Origin: Treponema sp.
GTDB taxonomy: Bacteria > Spirochaetota > Spirochaetia > Treponematales > Breznakiellaceae
Direction of reading: 5' to 3'
NCBI GenBank assembly: GCA_020216655.1
Contig: JAIWNU010000126.1
Coordinates: 1-17,868, forward strand
Length of the DNA: 17,868 nt
A model generated the notes under the pieces. That model did no database searches, was not told where the DNA came from, and saw only the letters and a list, made by a program, of their open reading frames with translations. Shown in pieces: positions 1 to 8,081 of the stretch (its first letter is position 1; each line of letters opens with the position of its first letter). Made by a program: the position numbers and the translations under genes.

Positions 1-1
1 C

Positions 2-724
2 ATTGCTCTTGAGAAGGGCAAGAAATATACTATGCGCTCTGTCTGGAAGACCGTAGGGCGGGAACCCCGACTTATTATGGTCCTGGGTTATGATCCTACC
101 CTCAAGTCCCGGCCTTCTCGTTCAGGGGTCACAGCAAGCATCGCTTTAAACACCTCGGGGAGTTCTGCGGGAGAATTTAAAGACTGGACGAGCTTTACGG
201 TAAGCGAAAAAAGCGAGGGCAGTTTTGCCTGGGTTGTTTACGCAGCCAAGAAACCGGGAGAATCAACGACGGTGTATTTTGCCGATCCGGCGGATCCTGA
301 TGATTTTGTGAAGGGATCGGAAAAGGGCTTTACACGGGGCCAGGTCTGGTCAACGCCGCTCTACCTGGAGCGGGATCCAGAGCCTGCGGTGCCCGCTCTG
401 GGGAATCTTGTTCTGGCCCTCGGCCGGGATACGAAAAGTTTCGCCATTGGACCTTCCCTGCGCTTCCCAGTCTCTACCGGCACCATTCACGTGGTGTTTG
501 CTGTTAATGGTATCTCTGGTGCACCAAGGCTATCTGTATCGGTCATGCATCTCGCGTCAGGTAAAATTGTTCTCCAGGGTGATGTGACGGCTTCCGTCTC
601 AGGCGATGTGGGTGACCTCGCTCTCGAATCTCCAACGGGTTCCTGGCGCCCGGGCTGGTACAAAGTAACGATTGGCTTAGGGGCAACAGAGCGGCATGAA
701 CTTTACTTCCTGGCGATAGAGTAG
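2..724 (+). CDS. Hypothetical protein, 5' end outside the window
   Basis: The reading frame is open from base 2 to a TAG stop at 722-724, giving 240 visible residues, so the gene probably starts before the window. An ATG at 32 exists, with a purine-rich GAGAAGGG 14 nt or so before it, but the preceding in-frame codons (IALEKGKKYT) read like ordinary protein, so I treat 32 as internal. The visible part has no membrane helix and alternates short hydrophobic strands with Gly, Ser, Thr and Pro, which suggests beta-sandwich domains. The last 30 residues (GSWRPGWYKVTIG, then ELYFLAIE) look like the closing strands of an Ig-like or jelly-roll domain. I recognise no family or catalytic motif. It ends 6 bases from the stop of the convergent AraC gene. 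An extracytoplasmic role is a guess from the beta-rich character alone. Confidence 0.6.
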   Translation: MALEKGKKYTMRSVWKTVGREPRLIMVLGYDPTLKSRPSRSGVTASIALNTSGSSAGEFKDWTSFTVSEKSEGSFAWVVYAAKKPGESTTVYFADPADPDDFVKGSEKGFTRGQVWSTPLYLERDPEPAVPALGNLVLALGRDTKSFAIGPSLRFPVSTGTIHVVFAVNGISGAPRLSVSVMHLASGKIVLQGDVTASVSGDVGDLALESPTGSWRPGWYKVTIGLGATERHELYFLAIE

Positions 725-730
725 GGCTGC

Positions 731-1510
731 TCAGCTCAATTCCGGTTCCACATGCCGCTTCCGGTAACACTGGGGTGAAATCCCTTCGTACAATTTGAAG
801 ATCCGTGAAAAATAGAACTCATCCTCATAGCCCAGCTCCCGGGCTATGGTCCGGATTGGTTTATCCGAATTGCGGAGGCTGTCCTTGGCAGCGTCCATTT
901 TGAGGTTAAGGTAATAGCGAAGGGGGCTCGTGCCCATGGTCTTTTTAAAAAGCCTGATAAAATAAGATTTGTCTATACCGAGCCGCTGGACAAGATCGTC
1001 CATTTTAAGGTCCCGCCGTATCTGGGCCTGCATATAATTAAGCGCCTCGTTGATATAGATCTGACCCTGATGGCCTGTGCTTTGCCCTTCGCCGCTTAAA
1101 AGTTCATAGAGATAGGCTAAAAGCTGAAATTCTGCCGAATGCCTCAGCCAGCTGTCCCGGCTTGCGTGCTTTCGCCGGATTTCTTCAAAAACTAGGTTAG
1201 TTGCCCGGCCCACCTTCATAGCCGCCTGGCCTAAGAAGCGTTCCCGCAGGGCATGCTTTAGATTCTGGTCCTCAGGATAAAGCCAAAAGTTACAGTAATA
1301 GAGAACCATAGGTATACTGCTTCGGGCTGCATGGGCTTCCTCTGGCAGAGAAAAAAAGAGGGTCCCCGGTTCCAGGGGATATTCCCGGTCTCCGTTATAA
1401 AACAATCCCTGCCCTTCCAATACCAGGTGAAATTCGTAGACTCCCTCATCTCGGTGGCTATGGGCTTCAAAGGCTTCACCGATACTCAGGCCGATATAGC
1501 GCAGATCCAT
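731..1510 (-). CDS. AraC-family transcriptional regulator of the glucobiose operon
   Basis: The product is a two-domain regulator of 259 residues (269 if the ATG at 1540 is used). The N-terminal half is a cupin-like sensing domain (AHSHRDEGVYEFHLVLEGQG, then EPGTLFF). The C-terminal hundred residues hold two helix-turn-helix units (MDDLVQRLGIDKSYFIRLFK and IRTIARELGYEDEFYFSRIF) and the family ending GISPQCYRKR. It is divergent from the sugar ABC/GH65 operon, so it most likely controls that operon in response to the imported sugar; this is inferred from position. I chose 1510 because a TTGACA-17-CATACT promoter at 1545-1517 would start transcription on that ATG, so codons from 1540 would not be transcribed. 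Neither start has a Shine-Dalgarno. Family is secure; the start is moderately sure. Confidence 0.9.
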   Translation of the reverse strand: MDLRYIGLSIGEAFEAHSHRDEGVYEFHLVLEGQGLFYNGDREYPLEPGTLFFSLPEEAHAARSSIPMVLYYCNFWLYPEDQNLKHALRERFLGQAAMKVGRATNLVFEEIRRKHASRDSWLRHSAEFQLLAYLYELLSGEGQSTGHQGQIYINEALNYMQAQIRRDLKMDDLVQRLGIDKSYFIRLFKKTMGTSPLRYYLNLKMDAAKDSLRNSDKPIRTIARELGYEDEFYFSRIFKLYEGISPQCYRKRHVEPELS

Positions 1511-1516
1511 GGCTTT

Positions 1517-1545
1517 AGTATGGATGTCAATATTATCCATGTCAA
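1517..1545 (-). promoter_or_regulatory. Sigma-70-like promoter for the AraC gene, probably leaderless
   Basis: On the minus strand a perfect TTGACA (1545-1540) is followed by a 17-nt spacer and CATACT (1522-1517). The ATG at 1510 starts 6 nt after the -10 box, so the expected transcription start falls on the A of the start codon. This is a by-eye match with no transcription data. Confidence 0.5.
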
Positions 1546-1610
1546 TGCCAATTATTGTAATGGCGGGCCTATCAAAGGGGTGCTACCATTCATCCATAAC
1601 AGAACGGACA

Positions 1611-1633
1611 CTGCGGATACCCGGGATCCGCAG
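1611..1633. promoter_or_regulatory. Perfect 8-bp dyad in the leader of the sugar-binding protein gene
   Basis: CTGCGGAT (1611-1618) and ATCCGCAG (1626-1633) are exact inverted repeats around a 7-nt centre (acccggg). The dyad ends 24 nt before the Shine-Dalgarno at 1658. It could be an operator for a dimeric regulator or an RNA hairpin in the 5' leader. AraC proteins usually bind direct repeats, so the neighbouring regulator is not an obvious ligand. Confidence 0.5.
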
Positions 1634-1670
1634 CTAGTTCCGTATCAGATTATCAAGAAGGAGGACATTC

Positions 1671-2882
1671 ATGAAACGTAGTGCCCTATTTGTATCGCTG
1701 CTTTTGGTGTGCGCCCTGATCGGCGTACCGCTTTTTGCCCAGACCCAGATCCGTATTTCCGGTTGGCCCGGAAACCCCGATGAAGAAGCGGCCATAAAGG
1801 CCATGGTAGATGCATTTAATGCAAAAAATAAAGATATTGTTATGGTATGGGAGCCCACACCGGGGGATTACAACCAGACCTTAAAGACCCGGCTTGCTGG
1901 CGGAACCGCAGCGGATCTTTTCTATCTTGATGTTTCAGCCTTTGAAGAATTCGCCCGTTCCGGCAATCTTTTGCCCTTGGACAGCTACCTCAAAGATGGC
2001 ACCCTAAAAGATTTTCCCCAGCCCTTAATTGATGGCTTTACCTTTAACTCCCGTATTTATGGTATCGCCAAGGACTTCTCTACCCTGTCGGTCCTCTACA
2101 ACAAGGAAATATTCGATAAAGCCAAGGTTCCCTATCCCAAGGACGGCATGACCTACAGCGAGTTCATCAAAATGCTCGAAACCCTTAAATCCAAGGGTGT
2201 GGCCAATCCTATGATTATCAATGCGGACTTTAACCGCATGATTCCCTTTATCCTCGCTAATGGCGGCAGGGTAACCGATGACAACATGAACATTGCCTTT
2301 GCGGAACCAAAAACCAAGGCTGCTATCCAGATGTATGTGGATATTTACAAAAAGGGTCTTGGCGTAGAAGCCTCCTCAGTTGGTGCGGGCTGGGAAGGCG
2401 AGGCCTTTGGCAAGGAGCAGGTAGCCCTTATCATGTCCGGCCCCTGGTGCCTTGGTTACCTCAAGGGAAGTTTCCCCAACGTATATAAGAAGCTTGGCGT
2501 TGCGGAAATGCCCCGGGGAACCCAGAAATCTACCATGATTTACACCGTAAGCTGGTCAATCAACAAGCAGACCAAAAATCGGGCTGCGGCTATTACAGCC
2601 CTGAAATTCCTCGTGAGCGAAGGCCAGAGAATATTTGTAGAAAAGGCTGGCGTCCTTGCAAGCAACAGGACCATTGCTGCCCAGGATAAGGATCCGATCA
2701 AGGTGCCCTTCTACCGGGGCGCCGAATACGGAACCGCCTGGCGAATCAAAACACCTTCAGGTCTTTTCTCCCGGGCCAATGACGAAATCAACTCCCGTAT
2801 TAAAGATGCTTTCTACGGAAAGCTTTCGGTGGATGACCTGGTTAAGCAGGTTACCGAAAACTACGACAGCTGGGTCGAGTAA
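1671..2882 (+). CDS. Sugar ABC transporter substrate-binding protein (family 1)
   Basis: This 403-residue protein is the periplasmic receptor that delivers sugar to the permeases encoded next. Residues 1-23 are a Sec signal peptide (positive MKR, a hydrophobic core, cleavage after VPLFA). The only Cys in it is residue 14, inside the core, so this is not a lipoprotein. The mature part has the family layout: an early RISGWPGNPDEEAAIKAMVDAF segment, a middle DLFYLDVSAFEEFARSGNLLPL segment, and WEGEAFGKEQVALIMSGPW. AAGGAGG (1658-1664) lies 6 nt before the ATG. Context with a GH65 phosphorylase and beta-phosphoglucomutase points to an alpha-linked glucose disaccharide as ligand; this is inference. 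A hairpin after the stop may raise its expression above that of the permeases. Confidence 0.95.
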   Translation: MKRSALFVSLLLVCALIGVPLFAQTQIRISGWPGNPDEEAAIKAMVDAFNAKNKDIVMVWEPTPGDYNQTLKTRLAGGTAADLFYLDVSAFEEFARSGNLLPLDSYLKDGTLKDFPQPLIDGFTFNSRIYGIAKDFSTLSVLYNKEIFDKAKVPYPKDGMTYSEFIKMLETLKSKGVANPMIINADFNRMIPFILANGGRVTDDNMNIAFAEPKTKAAIQMYVDIYKKGLGVEASSVGAGWEGEAFGKEQVALIMSGPWCLGYLKGSFPNVYKKLGVAEMPRGTQKSTMIYTVSWSINKQTKNRAAAITALKFLVSEGQRIFVEKAGVLASNRTIAAQDKDPIKVPFYRGAEYGTAWRIKTPSGLFSRANDEINSRIKDAFYGKLSVDDLVKQVTENYDSWVE

Positions 2883-2891
2883 TTACTTTGT

Positions 2892-2920
2892 GCAGCCCCA
2901 GCCTCAATGGATGGGGCTGC
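2892..2920 (+). repeat. Intercistronic hairpin between binding protein and permease
   Basis: GCAGCCCCA (2892-2900) and TGGGGCTGC (2912-2920) form a perfect 9-bp stem with an 11-nt loop, starting 9 nt after the TAA of the binding-protein gene. No U-run follows (ACTTTATACC), so it is not a classical terminator. It could protect the upstream message end or partly attenuate transcription, a common way to make more binding protein than permease. It also argues against translation from the ATG at 2907, which lies in the loop. Confidence 0.65.
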
Positions 2921-2942
2921 ACTTTATACCAGGAGTGCTGCG

Positions 2943-4112
2943 ATGCGTTCAGGTTTACGGAATAGGATTCTGGAGGGAATGTACGGGTACCTCTTTACCT
3001 TGCCAGTTATTGTGGGGGTACTTGTCTTTACGATTATTCCCATTTTTAGAACCTTTTATTTCAGTGTTACCGATTACAACCCCCTGGAGACTCAAAAAAA
3101 TCTTATGACCGTAAATATCCAGGACGAGCTTCTTTTAAATCGGGATATAGATGCGGCCCAGATTACCGATATCAAAGCTCTCGCAGACTCCTTTGATATG
3201 GTTGCCTTTCTTGCCGATGACCTGCTTCTGGATCTCACAGAAACACAGAAAAAATTAGTGGCATCCTATTTTGATAAAACCGCCTTTTTTACCGATCTTG
3301 CCCGGGGAAAACTGAATGAAAACCGGGAACTGAAAAGCCTCGTGACCGCCTATATGGGCTCCCACGGCAAGGAACTTTTCCCAGCCTATCGGCCCCTCTT
3401 TACGGGAATAAAAAATTATATACGGATGATCGGGGATCAGTATTTTTGGATATCCCTCTGGAATGCGGTGCAGTTTGCCCTGGTCGTGGTGACCATCCAA
3501 ACCATGCTGGCCATAATCCTCGCGGTGGCGGCCAATTCGTTAAGCGGCGGGGTACAGATTTTTAAGATCCTCTACTTTATTCCGAGTATTACCTCTTCTT
3601 CTGCAATCAGCATGATCTTTCTCATGATTTATTTTAAGACGGGCCTTTTAAACCAGCTGCTCGGAACCTTTGGTTTTGAGCCCGTGGACTGGCTTAACAA
3701 TCCTGCTACGGCCCTGCCTGCGGTCATGGCCATGAATATTTGGACCACCGCAGGCTACTTTATGATTACCTTTTTAGCAGGGCTTAAAGGGATACCCCTT
3801 GAACTCTATGAAAGCGCCGAAATAGAGGGAGCTCCTGCGAGTACTGTTTTTTGGAAAATTACGGTCCCCCTGCTGCGGCCCCAAGTGCTTTATGTCATTG
3901 TCATGGGGACCATCGGGTGCCTTCAGGTTTTCGATCAAATCTACTATCTAATACCCAATCTTCGGAACCGAACTATAGCCTACTACATTTACCATGTGGG
4001 TTTTAAGTACGGTGAGATGGGCTATGCCTCGGCCATTGCGGTCATTCTTTTTATGATTATCCTCGCTATCACCATGCTGCAGCGCCGCTTTATAAAGGAG
4101 AGCCTTGTATGA
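2943..4112 (+). CDS. Sugar ABC transporter permease 1 (MalF-like) with a large periplasmic insert
   Basis: This 389-residue inner-membrane subunit carries the binding-protein-dependent transport signature that contacts the ATPase: ESAEIEGAPASTVFWKITVP (residues 290-309, the EAA loop). The first helix is at about 14-40. Then DYNP (44-47) is separated from FTGIKNY (153-159) by roughly 100 residues, where most sugar permeases have only 10-20. The inserted part is charged, helical-looking and has no membrane segment, so it should be periplasmic, in the place occupied by the P2 loop of E. coli MalF. I chose 2943 because AGGAG (2931-2935) lies 7 nt before it; an ATG at 2907 lies in a hairpin loop without a Shine-Dalgarno. 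The stop overlaps the next start (ATGA). Confidence 0.93.
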   Translation: MRSGLRNRILEGMYGYLFTLPVIVGVLVFTIIPIFRTFYFSVTDYNPLETQKNLMTVNIQDELLLNRDIDAAQITDIKALADSFDMVAFLADDLLLDLTETQKKLVASYFDKTAFFTDLARGKLNENRELKSLVTAYMGSHGKELFPAYRPLFTGIKNYIRMIGDQYFWISLWNAVQFALVVVTIQTMLAIILAVAANSLSGGVQIFKILYFIPSITSSSAISMIFLMIYFKTGLLNQLLGTFGFEPVDWLNNPATALPAVMAMNIWTTAGYFMITFLAGLKGIPLELYESAEIEGAPASTVFWKITVPLLRPQVLYVIVMGTIGCLQVFDQIYYLIPNLRNRTIAYYIYHVGFKYGEMGYASAIAVILFMIILAITMLQRRFIKESLV

Positions 4113-5032
4113 AAGAGAAGGCCCCCTTGCTCAACAAAAGAAATAAATCTCAGGATCTAAGCCCTGCAAAGGTGCTTGGGTTCTTGCTCATGCTTGTATA
4201 CGGAATTATCTGCCTTATTCCCTTTGTATGGGCCCTGCTCGTTGCCCTGGCGCCTCTTACCTATGTGCCCCCTGGGGGCAGCGAACCGGTCGGGGTGGAC
4301 CTCACGGCCTGGCCTCCGCGCATCAACCTGTTTAAGCTTCAGGTCTTTGGGGCTCCTATGACGGCGGAGAATTTCCGTATTATTTTTGAAAAGGTGCCCC
4401 TCCTAGCCCGCTGGTTTTTGAATACGGTGTTCTATGCATCCACCGTGTCGGTGGGGCTTGTGGCCCTTTCCACGTTGGCAGCCTATGCGTTTGCCCGGCT
4501 GTGCTTTCCTCTCCGGGATTTCTGGTTCTCCCTCTTTTTAGCTTCCATGATGATACCCAGCACGGTAACCCTGATCCCGGTTTACCAGCTTCTTGTGGGG
4601 CTGCGCTGGGTAGATAGTTACGCGGGACTCATTATCCCAAAACTATTCAGTGTGGCTATCGTGTTTTTTATGCGCCAGTTTTTCCTGGATTTTCCCCGGG
4701 CCTTGGAAGAGTCAGCTTATATTGATGGGGCTAGCATCCCGCGAATTTTTGCCTCTATCGTATTGCCCAATTCGCGGGCTCCTATGGCCGCCCAGTTTAT
4801 CTATGTGATAATCGGAACCTGGAACGAGTTTATGTGGCCCCTTATTATTATGTCAAAGGCGGAAAACTACACCCTCACCTTGGGACTCGCCTTTTTCCGC
4901 TCAAGCTATTACACGATTCAGCAATATATGATGGCCGCGAGCCTCCTGGTGACGCTCCCTATGGTCATCATGTTCCTTATATTCCAGCGTCAGTTCATCA
5001 GCAGCAATATAGCATCGGGAGTTAAGGGATGA
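4109..5032 (+). CDS. Sugar ABC transporter permease 2 (MalG-like)
   Basis: This 307-residue polytopic membrane protein is the second channel half. Its EAA loop is EESAYIDGASIPRIFASIVLP (residues 200-220). The first helix is at about 22-50. A proline- and glycine-containing stretch (51-85, PPGGSEP to GAPM) extends the first periplasmic loop before ENFRIIF, and helices follow from about 103. The C-terminal QRQFISSNIASGVKG matches the usual ending of this subunit (RQFVxGxxxGAVKG). AAGGAG (4095-4100) lies 8 nt before the ATG, which overlaps the previous stop by 4 nt. Tight coupling suggests fixed stoichiometry with permease 1. No ATP-binding subunit follows, so a shared MsmK/UgpC-type ATPase from elsewhere must energise the pair. 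Confidence 0.95.
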   Translation: MKEKAPLLNKRNKSQDLSPAKVLGFLLMLVYGIICLIPFVWALLVALAPLTYVPPGGSEPVGVDLTAWPPRINLFKLQVFGAPMTAENFRIIFEKVPLLARWFLNTVFYASTVSVGLVALSTLAAYAFARLCFPLRDFWFSLFLASMMIPSTVTLIPVYQLLVGLRWVDSYAGLIIPKLFSVAIVFFMRQFFLDFPRALEESAYIDGASIPRIFASIVLPNSRAPMAAQFIYVIIGTWNEFMWPLIIMSKAENYTLTLGLAFFRSSYYTIQQYMMAASLLVTLPMVIMFLIFQRQFISSNIASGVKG

Positions 5033-5694
5033 TACAAGCTTTTATTTTTGATTTAGACGGAGTTTTGGTGGATACCGCCAAATACCATTATCTAGCCTGG
5101 CGCAGGCTGGCCCAAAGCCTGGGTTTTGACTTTACCGAAGAAGACAACGAACGGCTCAAGGGGGTTTCCCGAATGCAGAGCCTGGATATTCTGCTTTCCA
5201 TTGGCAATATCCAGGCGGATGAAAAAACTCGCCATGCCTATGCGGAACAGAAAAACCAGTGGTATGTGGAGTATATCTCCCGGATGGGCCGGGACGAAAT
5301 CCTTCCTGAGGCGGACCGCTTTGTTCGGGAAGCCCGGGAAAGCGGGCTTAAAACTGCCATTGCCAGCGCAAGCAAGAATACGCCCCTTATTTTAGAGCGG
5401 CTCGGAATCGCAGAACTGTTCGATACTGTCATAGACGGCAGGATAACGAGCCGGGCAAAGCCGGACCCCGAGGTGTTTCTGCTGGCGGCCCAGGCCCTTG
5501 GCGGTGAGCCCACAGCCTGTGTGGTATTCGAGGATGCCGCGGCGGGCATTCAGGCAGCCCGGCGGGCCGGCATGTACTGTGTCGGGATTGGATCTCCCCA
5601 GCAGCTATCCCAGGCTGATATCGTTATTCGAACTTTCCGGGGCCTTAGTCCCAGACAGATACTGCTTCAGCTCGAAGACATAAAAACTAATTAA
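5029..5694 (+). CDS. pgmB: Beta-phosphoglucomutase (HAD superfamily)
   Basis: This cytoplasmic 221-residue enzyme interconverts beta-D-glucose-1-phosphate and glucose-6-phosphate through an aspartyl-phosphate and a 1,6-bisphosphate intermediate. All motifs are visible: the nucleophile and acid/base in FDLDGVLVDT (Asp8 and Asp10), the cap substrate loop RLKGVSRMQS, motif II IASASKN, motif III SRAKPDPEVF, and the Mg-binding motif IV VFEDAAAGI. Length is normal. The start overlaps the permease stop (ATGA), and GGGAG (5017-5021) lies 7 nt upstream. The next gene is a GH65 phosphorylase, which makes exactly the beta anomer this mutase uses, so the assignment over a generic HAD phosphatase is firm. 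Confidence 0.95.
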   Translation: MIQAFIFDLDGVLVDTAKYHYLAWRRLAQSLGFDFTEEDNERLKGVSRMQSLDILLSIGNIQADEKTRHAYAEQKNQWYVEYISRMGRDEILPEADRFVREARESGLKTAIASASKNTPLILERLGIAELFDTVIDGRITSRAKPDPEVFLLAAQALGGEPTACVVFEDAAAGIQAARRAGMYCVGIGSPQQLSQADIVIRTFRGLSPRQILLQLEDIKTN

Positions 5695-5714
5695 CAGGAA
5701 AAGGAACACCGCAG

Positions 5715-8027
5715 ATGTACACACCTAAATCAGCAGCACAGAATACGAGCTGGCTTATTGAAGAATCGGACCTGTCAGCGGACACAACCGCTGCACATGA
5801 AACCCGTTTTACCCTTGCTAACGGATACCGGAGCCTCCGGGGCGAGTCTCCCTTCTGTCAGCCCCGCTTCCCAGGAGCCTTTTATGCGGGCCTCTTTGAT
5901 AAGTCCGAGGCCGCGGTCACGGAACTGGTGAACTGTCCCAATCCGCTTCCCTTCAGGGTTTATGTGGATTACGAAGAAGCCCTGGTCGGTAAAAAAGGCG
6001 CGTTGGAATACCACCGGGCGCTCGACATGGAGCAGGGGCTTGTCAGTACCGGCCTTGTCTACGAAGCGGAAACCGGCTCCCGGCTCAGGATGCAGAGTGA
6101 CCGCTTTGTTAGCCGCAGTGACCGGCACCGCTGGGCCGAGCGTTGGGTCTTCCAGGCGGAGAATTTTTCCCGCCGTATACTTCTTAAAATTGCAATCGAC
6201 GGGGCGGTACTGAATAACCGGCAGCATCCCCTGGACGCGGTCCAGCATATAAAAGTTACCGACCGGGGCCGGCTTGACCTGGAAGTCGCGGCGGGCATAT
6301 TTTTGGAGTCCCAGACGCGAGACCAGGGGATGCGTGTTTGCGAAGGCGCGCTGCTGCTGTGCCCCGAAACCGAACCTGCCCTTAAACTGCTTGTACTCCG
6401 CCCCCTGGCAGAACGGGTTGAAGCAGTATACGAACTCACCCTAAGCGAAGGCCGTCCTGTCGTCCTCTACCGGCTGGGTTATGGCATGGTAAGGCCGCAG
6501 GCGGGCTCTGAGCAAGGCCATGATATCCGCTCCGCATTAGCCGCCTTTGCTGCAGATGGCTATGAGGCGGAACTGGGGGCCCACCGGAAGGTGATGCAGC
6601 GCTTCTGGAACGAGGCGGATATTCAGATAGAGGGAGATGAGCGGGCCCAGCGGGCAATTCGTTTTAATTTGTTTCACCTCTCTTCCTGCGCTGACCCGGG
6701 AACAGGCCGGGTCAGCATCGGCGCCAAGGGCCTCCACGGCGAAGGCTACAAGGGCCATGTGTTCTGGGATACGGAAACCTTTATGCTCCCCTTCTTTATT
6801 TTTACCCAGCCGGAGACTGCCCGCAGCCTCCTCTCCTACCGCTACCATACCCTTGCCGGTGCGAGGGAGAATGCTCGCCGTGGAGGCCACCGGGGAGCCC
6901 GATTCCCCTGGGAAAGCGCCGATACGGGGGTGGAGGTGACGCCGCCCTGGGGGGTAGATTATGCGGGGCATCTGGTCCGTATCTGGACCGGAGAACTGGA
7001 GGTCCATATCAATGCGGACATTACCTATGCGGTCCTGAAATATCTCCAGGTTTCGGGGGACCGGCAGTTCCTTATCGAAGAGGGGCTCCAGATACTCCTT
7101 GAAACAAGCCAGTTCTGGGCGAGTTTTGTTCAGTGGAATGAGGCAAAACAGCGCTACGAAATACGGAATGTCATTGGCCCCGATGAATTCCATGAACATG
7201 TGGACAACAACACCTATACCAATTACCTCGCTGCCTGGGCACTGCGAAAAGTACGGGATTTAGTTCATCAACTTGAAAAGGAAGACCCGGCTCTCTTAAG
7301 AGATATACTTTCCCGGTCCCAGGTTACACGGGAGGAGCTTGAGTCCTGGAAGGAAGTGGCAGATAAACTTTATATTCCCCAGGACGGAGAACTTCTTGAA
7401 CAGTTCGAAGGCTATTTTAAGCTTAAAGATATTCCGATCACCGAATGGGACAAGAATGGCATGCCCCTCTGGCCCAAAGGCTTGGATGTACGGCGTCTTA
7501 ATGAGACCCAGCTTATCAAACAGCCCGATGTGGTCATGCTCTTTGCGATGATCGGCGAAGAGTTTCCCCTGGAGCAGAAAATTAAAAACTACGAATACTA
7601 CGAACGGCGGACCATGCACAAAAGTTCTCTGAGCCCTTCCATGTATGCCATGGTCGGTCTTGGACTTGGCAAACATGATCATGCCTACGAGTATTTTATT
7701 AAGGCTGCCGAGACTGACATTGTGGATAATCAGGGGAACACCGCCCACGGGCTCCATGTGGCCAATGCGGGCGGCACCTGGCAGAGCGCGGTTTTCGGAT
7801 TTGGCGGCCTGTCCCTGGACAAGGATGGGGTGCTGCGTATTGAACCCTGGCTGCCGCCCCAGTGGAAACGGCTCCGATACCGTTTTTTCTGGCGCGGTAT
7901 CTCTGTGGCGGTTGATGTGGTTCCGGGCATTTTTACTGTCCAGGCTCAAGAGCTGTTGGTTTTCCGATCTGGTGATAAGGAATATTCCACAGGAAAGGAT
8001 GGCATAACAGTACCCCGGCTAGGGTAA
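5715..8027 (+). CDS. GH65 inverting disaccharide phosphorylase, probably kojibiose phosphorylase
   Basis: This 770-residue cytoplasmic enzyme cleaves an alpha-glucosidic disaccharide with phosphate, giving beta-glucose-1-phosphate and glucose. It has the GH65 order: N-terminal beta-sandwich (about 1-270), linker, (alpha/alpha)6 barrel, short C-terminal beta domain. Landmarks are KGLHGEGYKGHVFWDTETF (338-356), the catalytic acid Glu491 in GPDEFH, IKQPDVVMLF (601-610), and KSSLSPS (636-642), the last two near the phosphate site. PWE (398-400) and IWTG (423-426) place Trp399, Glu400 and Thr425 with the same spacing I recall for Caldicellulosiruptor kojibiose phosphorylase (Trp391, Glu392, Thr417). 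Maltose and trehalose phosphorylases, as I remember them, differ in this loop. AAGGA (5701-5705) lies 9 nt before the ATG. GH65 is certain; kojibiose is a reasoned preference over nigerose, maltose or trehalose. Confidence 0.93.
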   Translation: MYTPKSAAQNTSWLIEESDLSADTTAAHETRFTLANGYRSLRGESPFCQPRFPGAFYAGLFDKSEAAVTELVNCPNPLPFRVYVDYEEALVGKKGALEYHRALDMEQGLVSTGLVYEAETGSRLRMQSDRFVSRSDRHRWAERWVFQAENFSRRILLKIAIDGAVLNNRQHPLDAVQHIKVTDRGRLDLEVAAGIFLESQTRDQGMRVCEGALLLCPETEPALKLLVLRPLAERVEAVYELTLSEGRPVVLYRLGYGMVRPQAGSEQGHDIRSALAAFAADGYEAELGAHRKVMQRFWNEADIQIEGDERAQRAIRFNLFHLSSCADPGTGRVSIGAKGLHGEGYKGHVFWDTETFMLPFFIFTQPETARSLLSYRYHTLAGARENARRGGHRGARFPWESADTGVEVTPPWGVDYAGHLVRIWTGELEVHINADITYAVLKYLQVSGDRQFLIEEGLQILLETSQFWASFVQWNEAKQRYEIRNVIGPDEFHEHVDNNTYTNYLAAWALRKVRDLVHQLEKEDPALLRDILSRSQVTREELESWKEVADKLYIPQDGELLEQFEGYFKLKDIPITEWDKNGMPLWPKGLDVRRLNETQLIKQPDVVMLFAMIGEEFPLEQKIKNYEYYERRTMHKSSLSPSMYAMVGLGLGKHDHAYEYFIKAAETDIVDNQGNTAHGLHVANAGGTWQSAVFGFGGLSLDKDGVLRIEPWLPPQWKRLRYRFFWRGISVAVDVVPGIFTVQAQELLVFRSGDKEYSTGKDGITVPRLG

Positions 8028-8081
8028 GTAAGTAGATGTTGAGGACTCCCAAAATCATAAAAAATACTCCATACTAATGCT

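Noticed and set aside
2907..2942. Earlier ATG for permease 1
   Set aside because: It lies in the loop of a 9-bp hairpin and has no Shine-Dalgarno, while 2943 has AGGAG at 7 nt.
2656..3108. 150-codon open frame on + spanning the binding-protein/permease junction
   Set aside because: It overlaps two well-supported genes in another frame and its translation is low-complexity with no recognisable domain.
6537..7199. 220-codon minus-strand open frame within the GH65 gene
   Set aside because: Antisense shadow; composition follows the complementary codons of the real gene.
7296..7949. 217-codon open frame on the minus strand within the GH65 gene
   Set aside because: Antisense shadow of a high-GC gene with strong family motifs; the product shows no domain.
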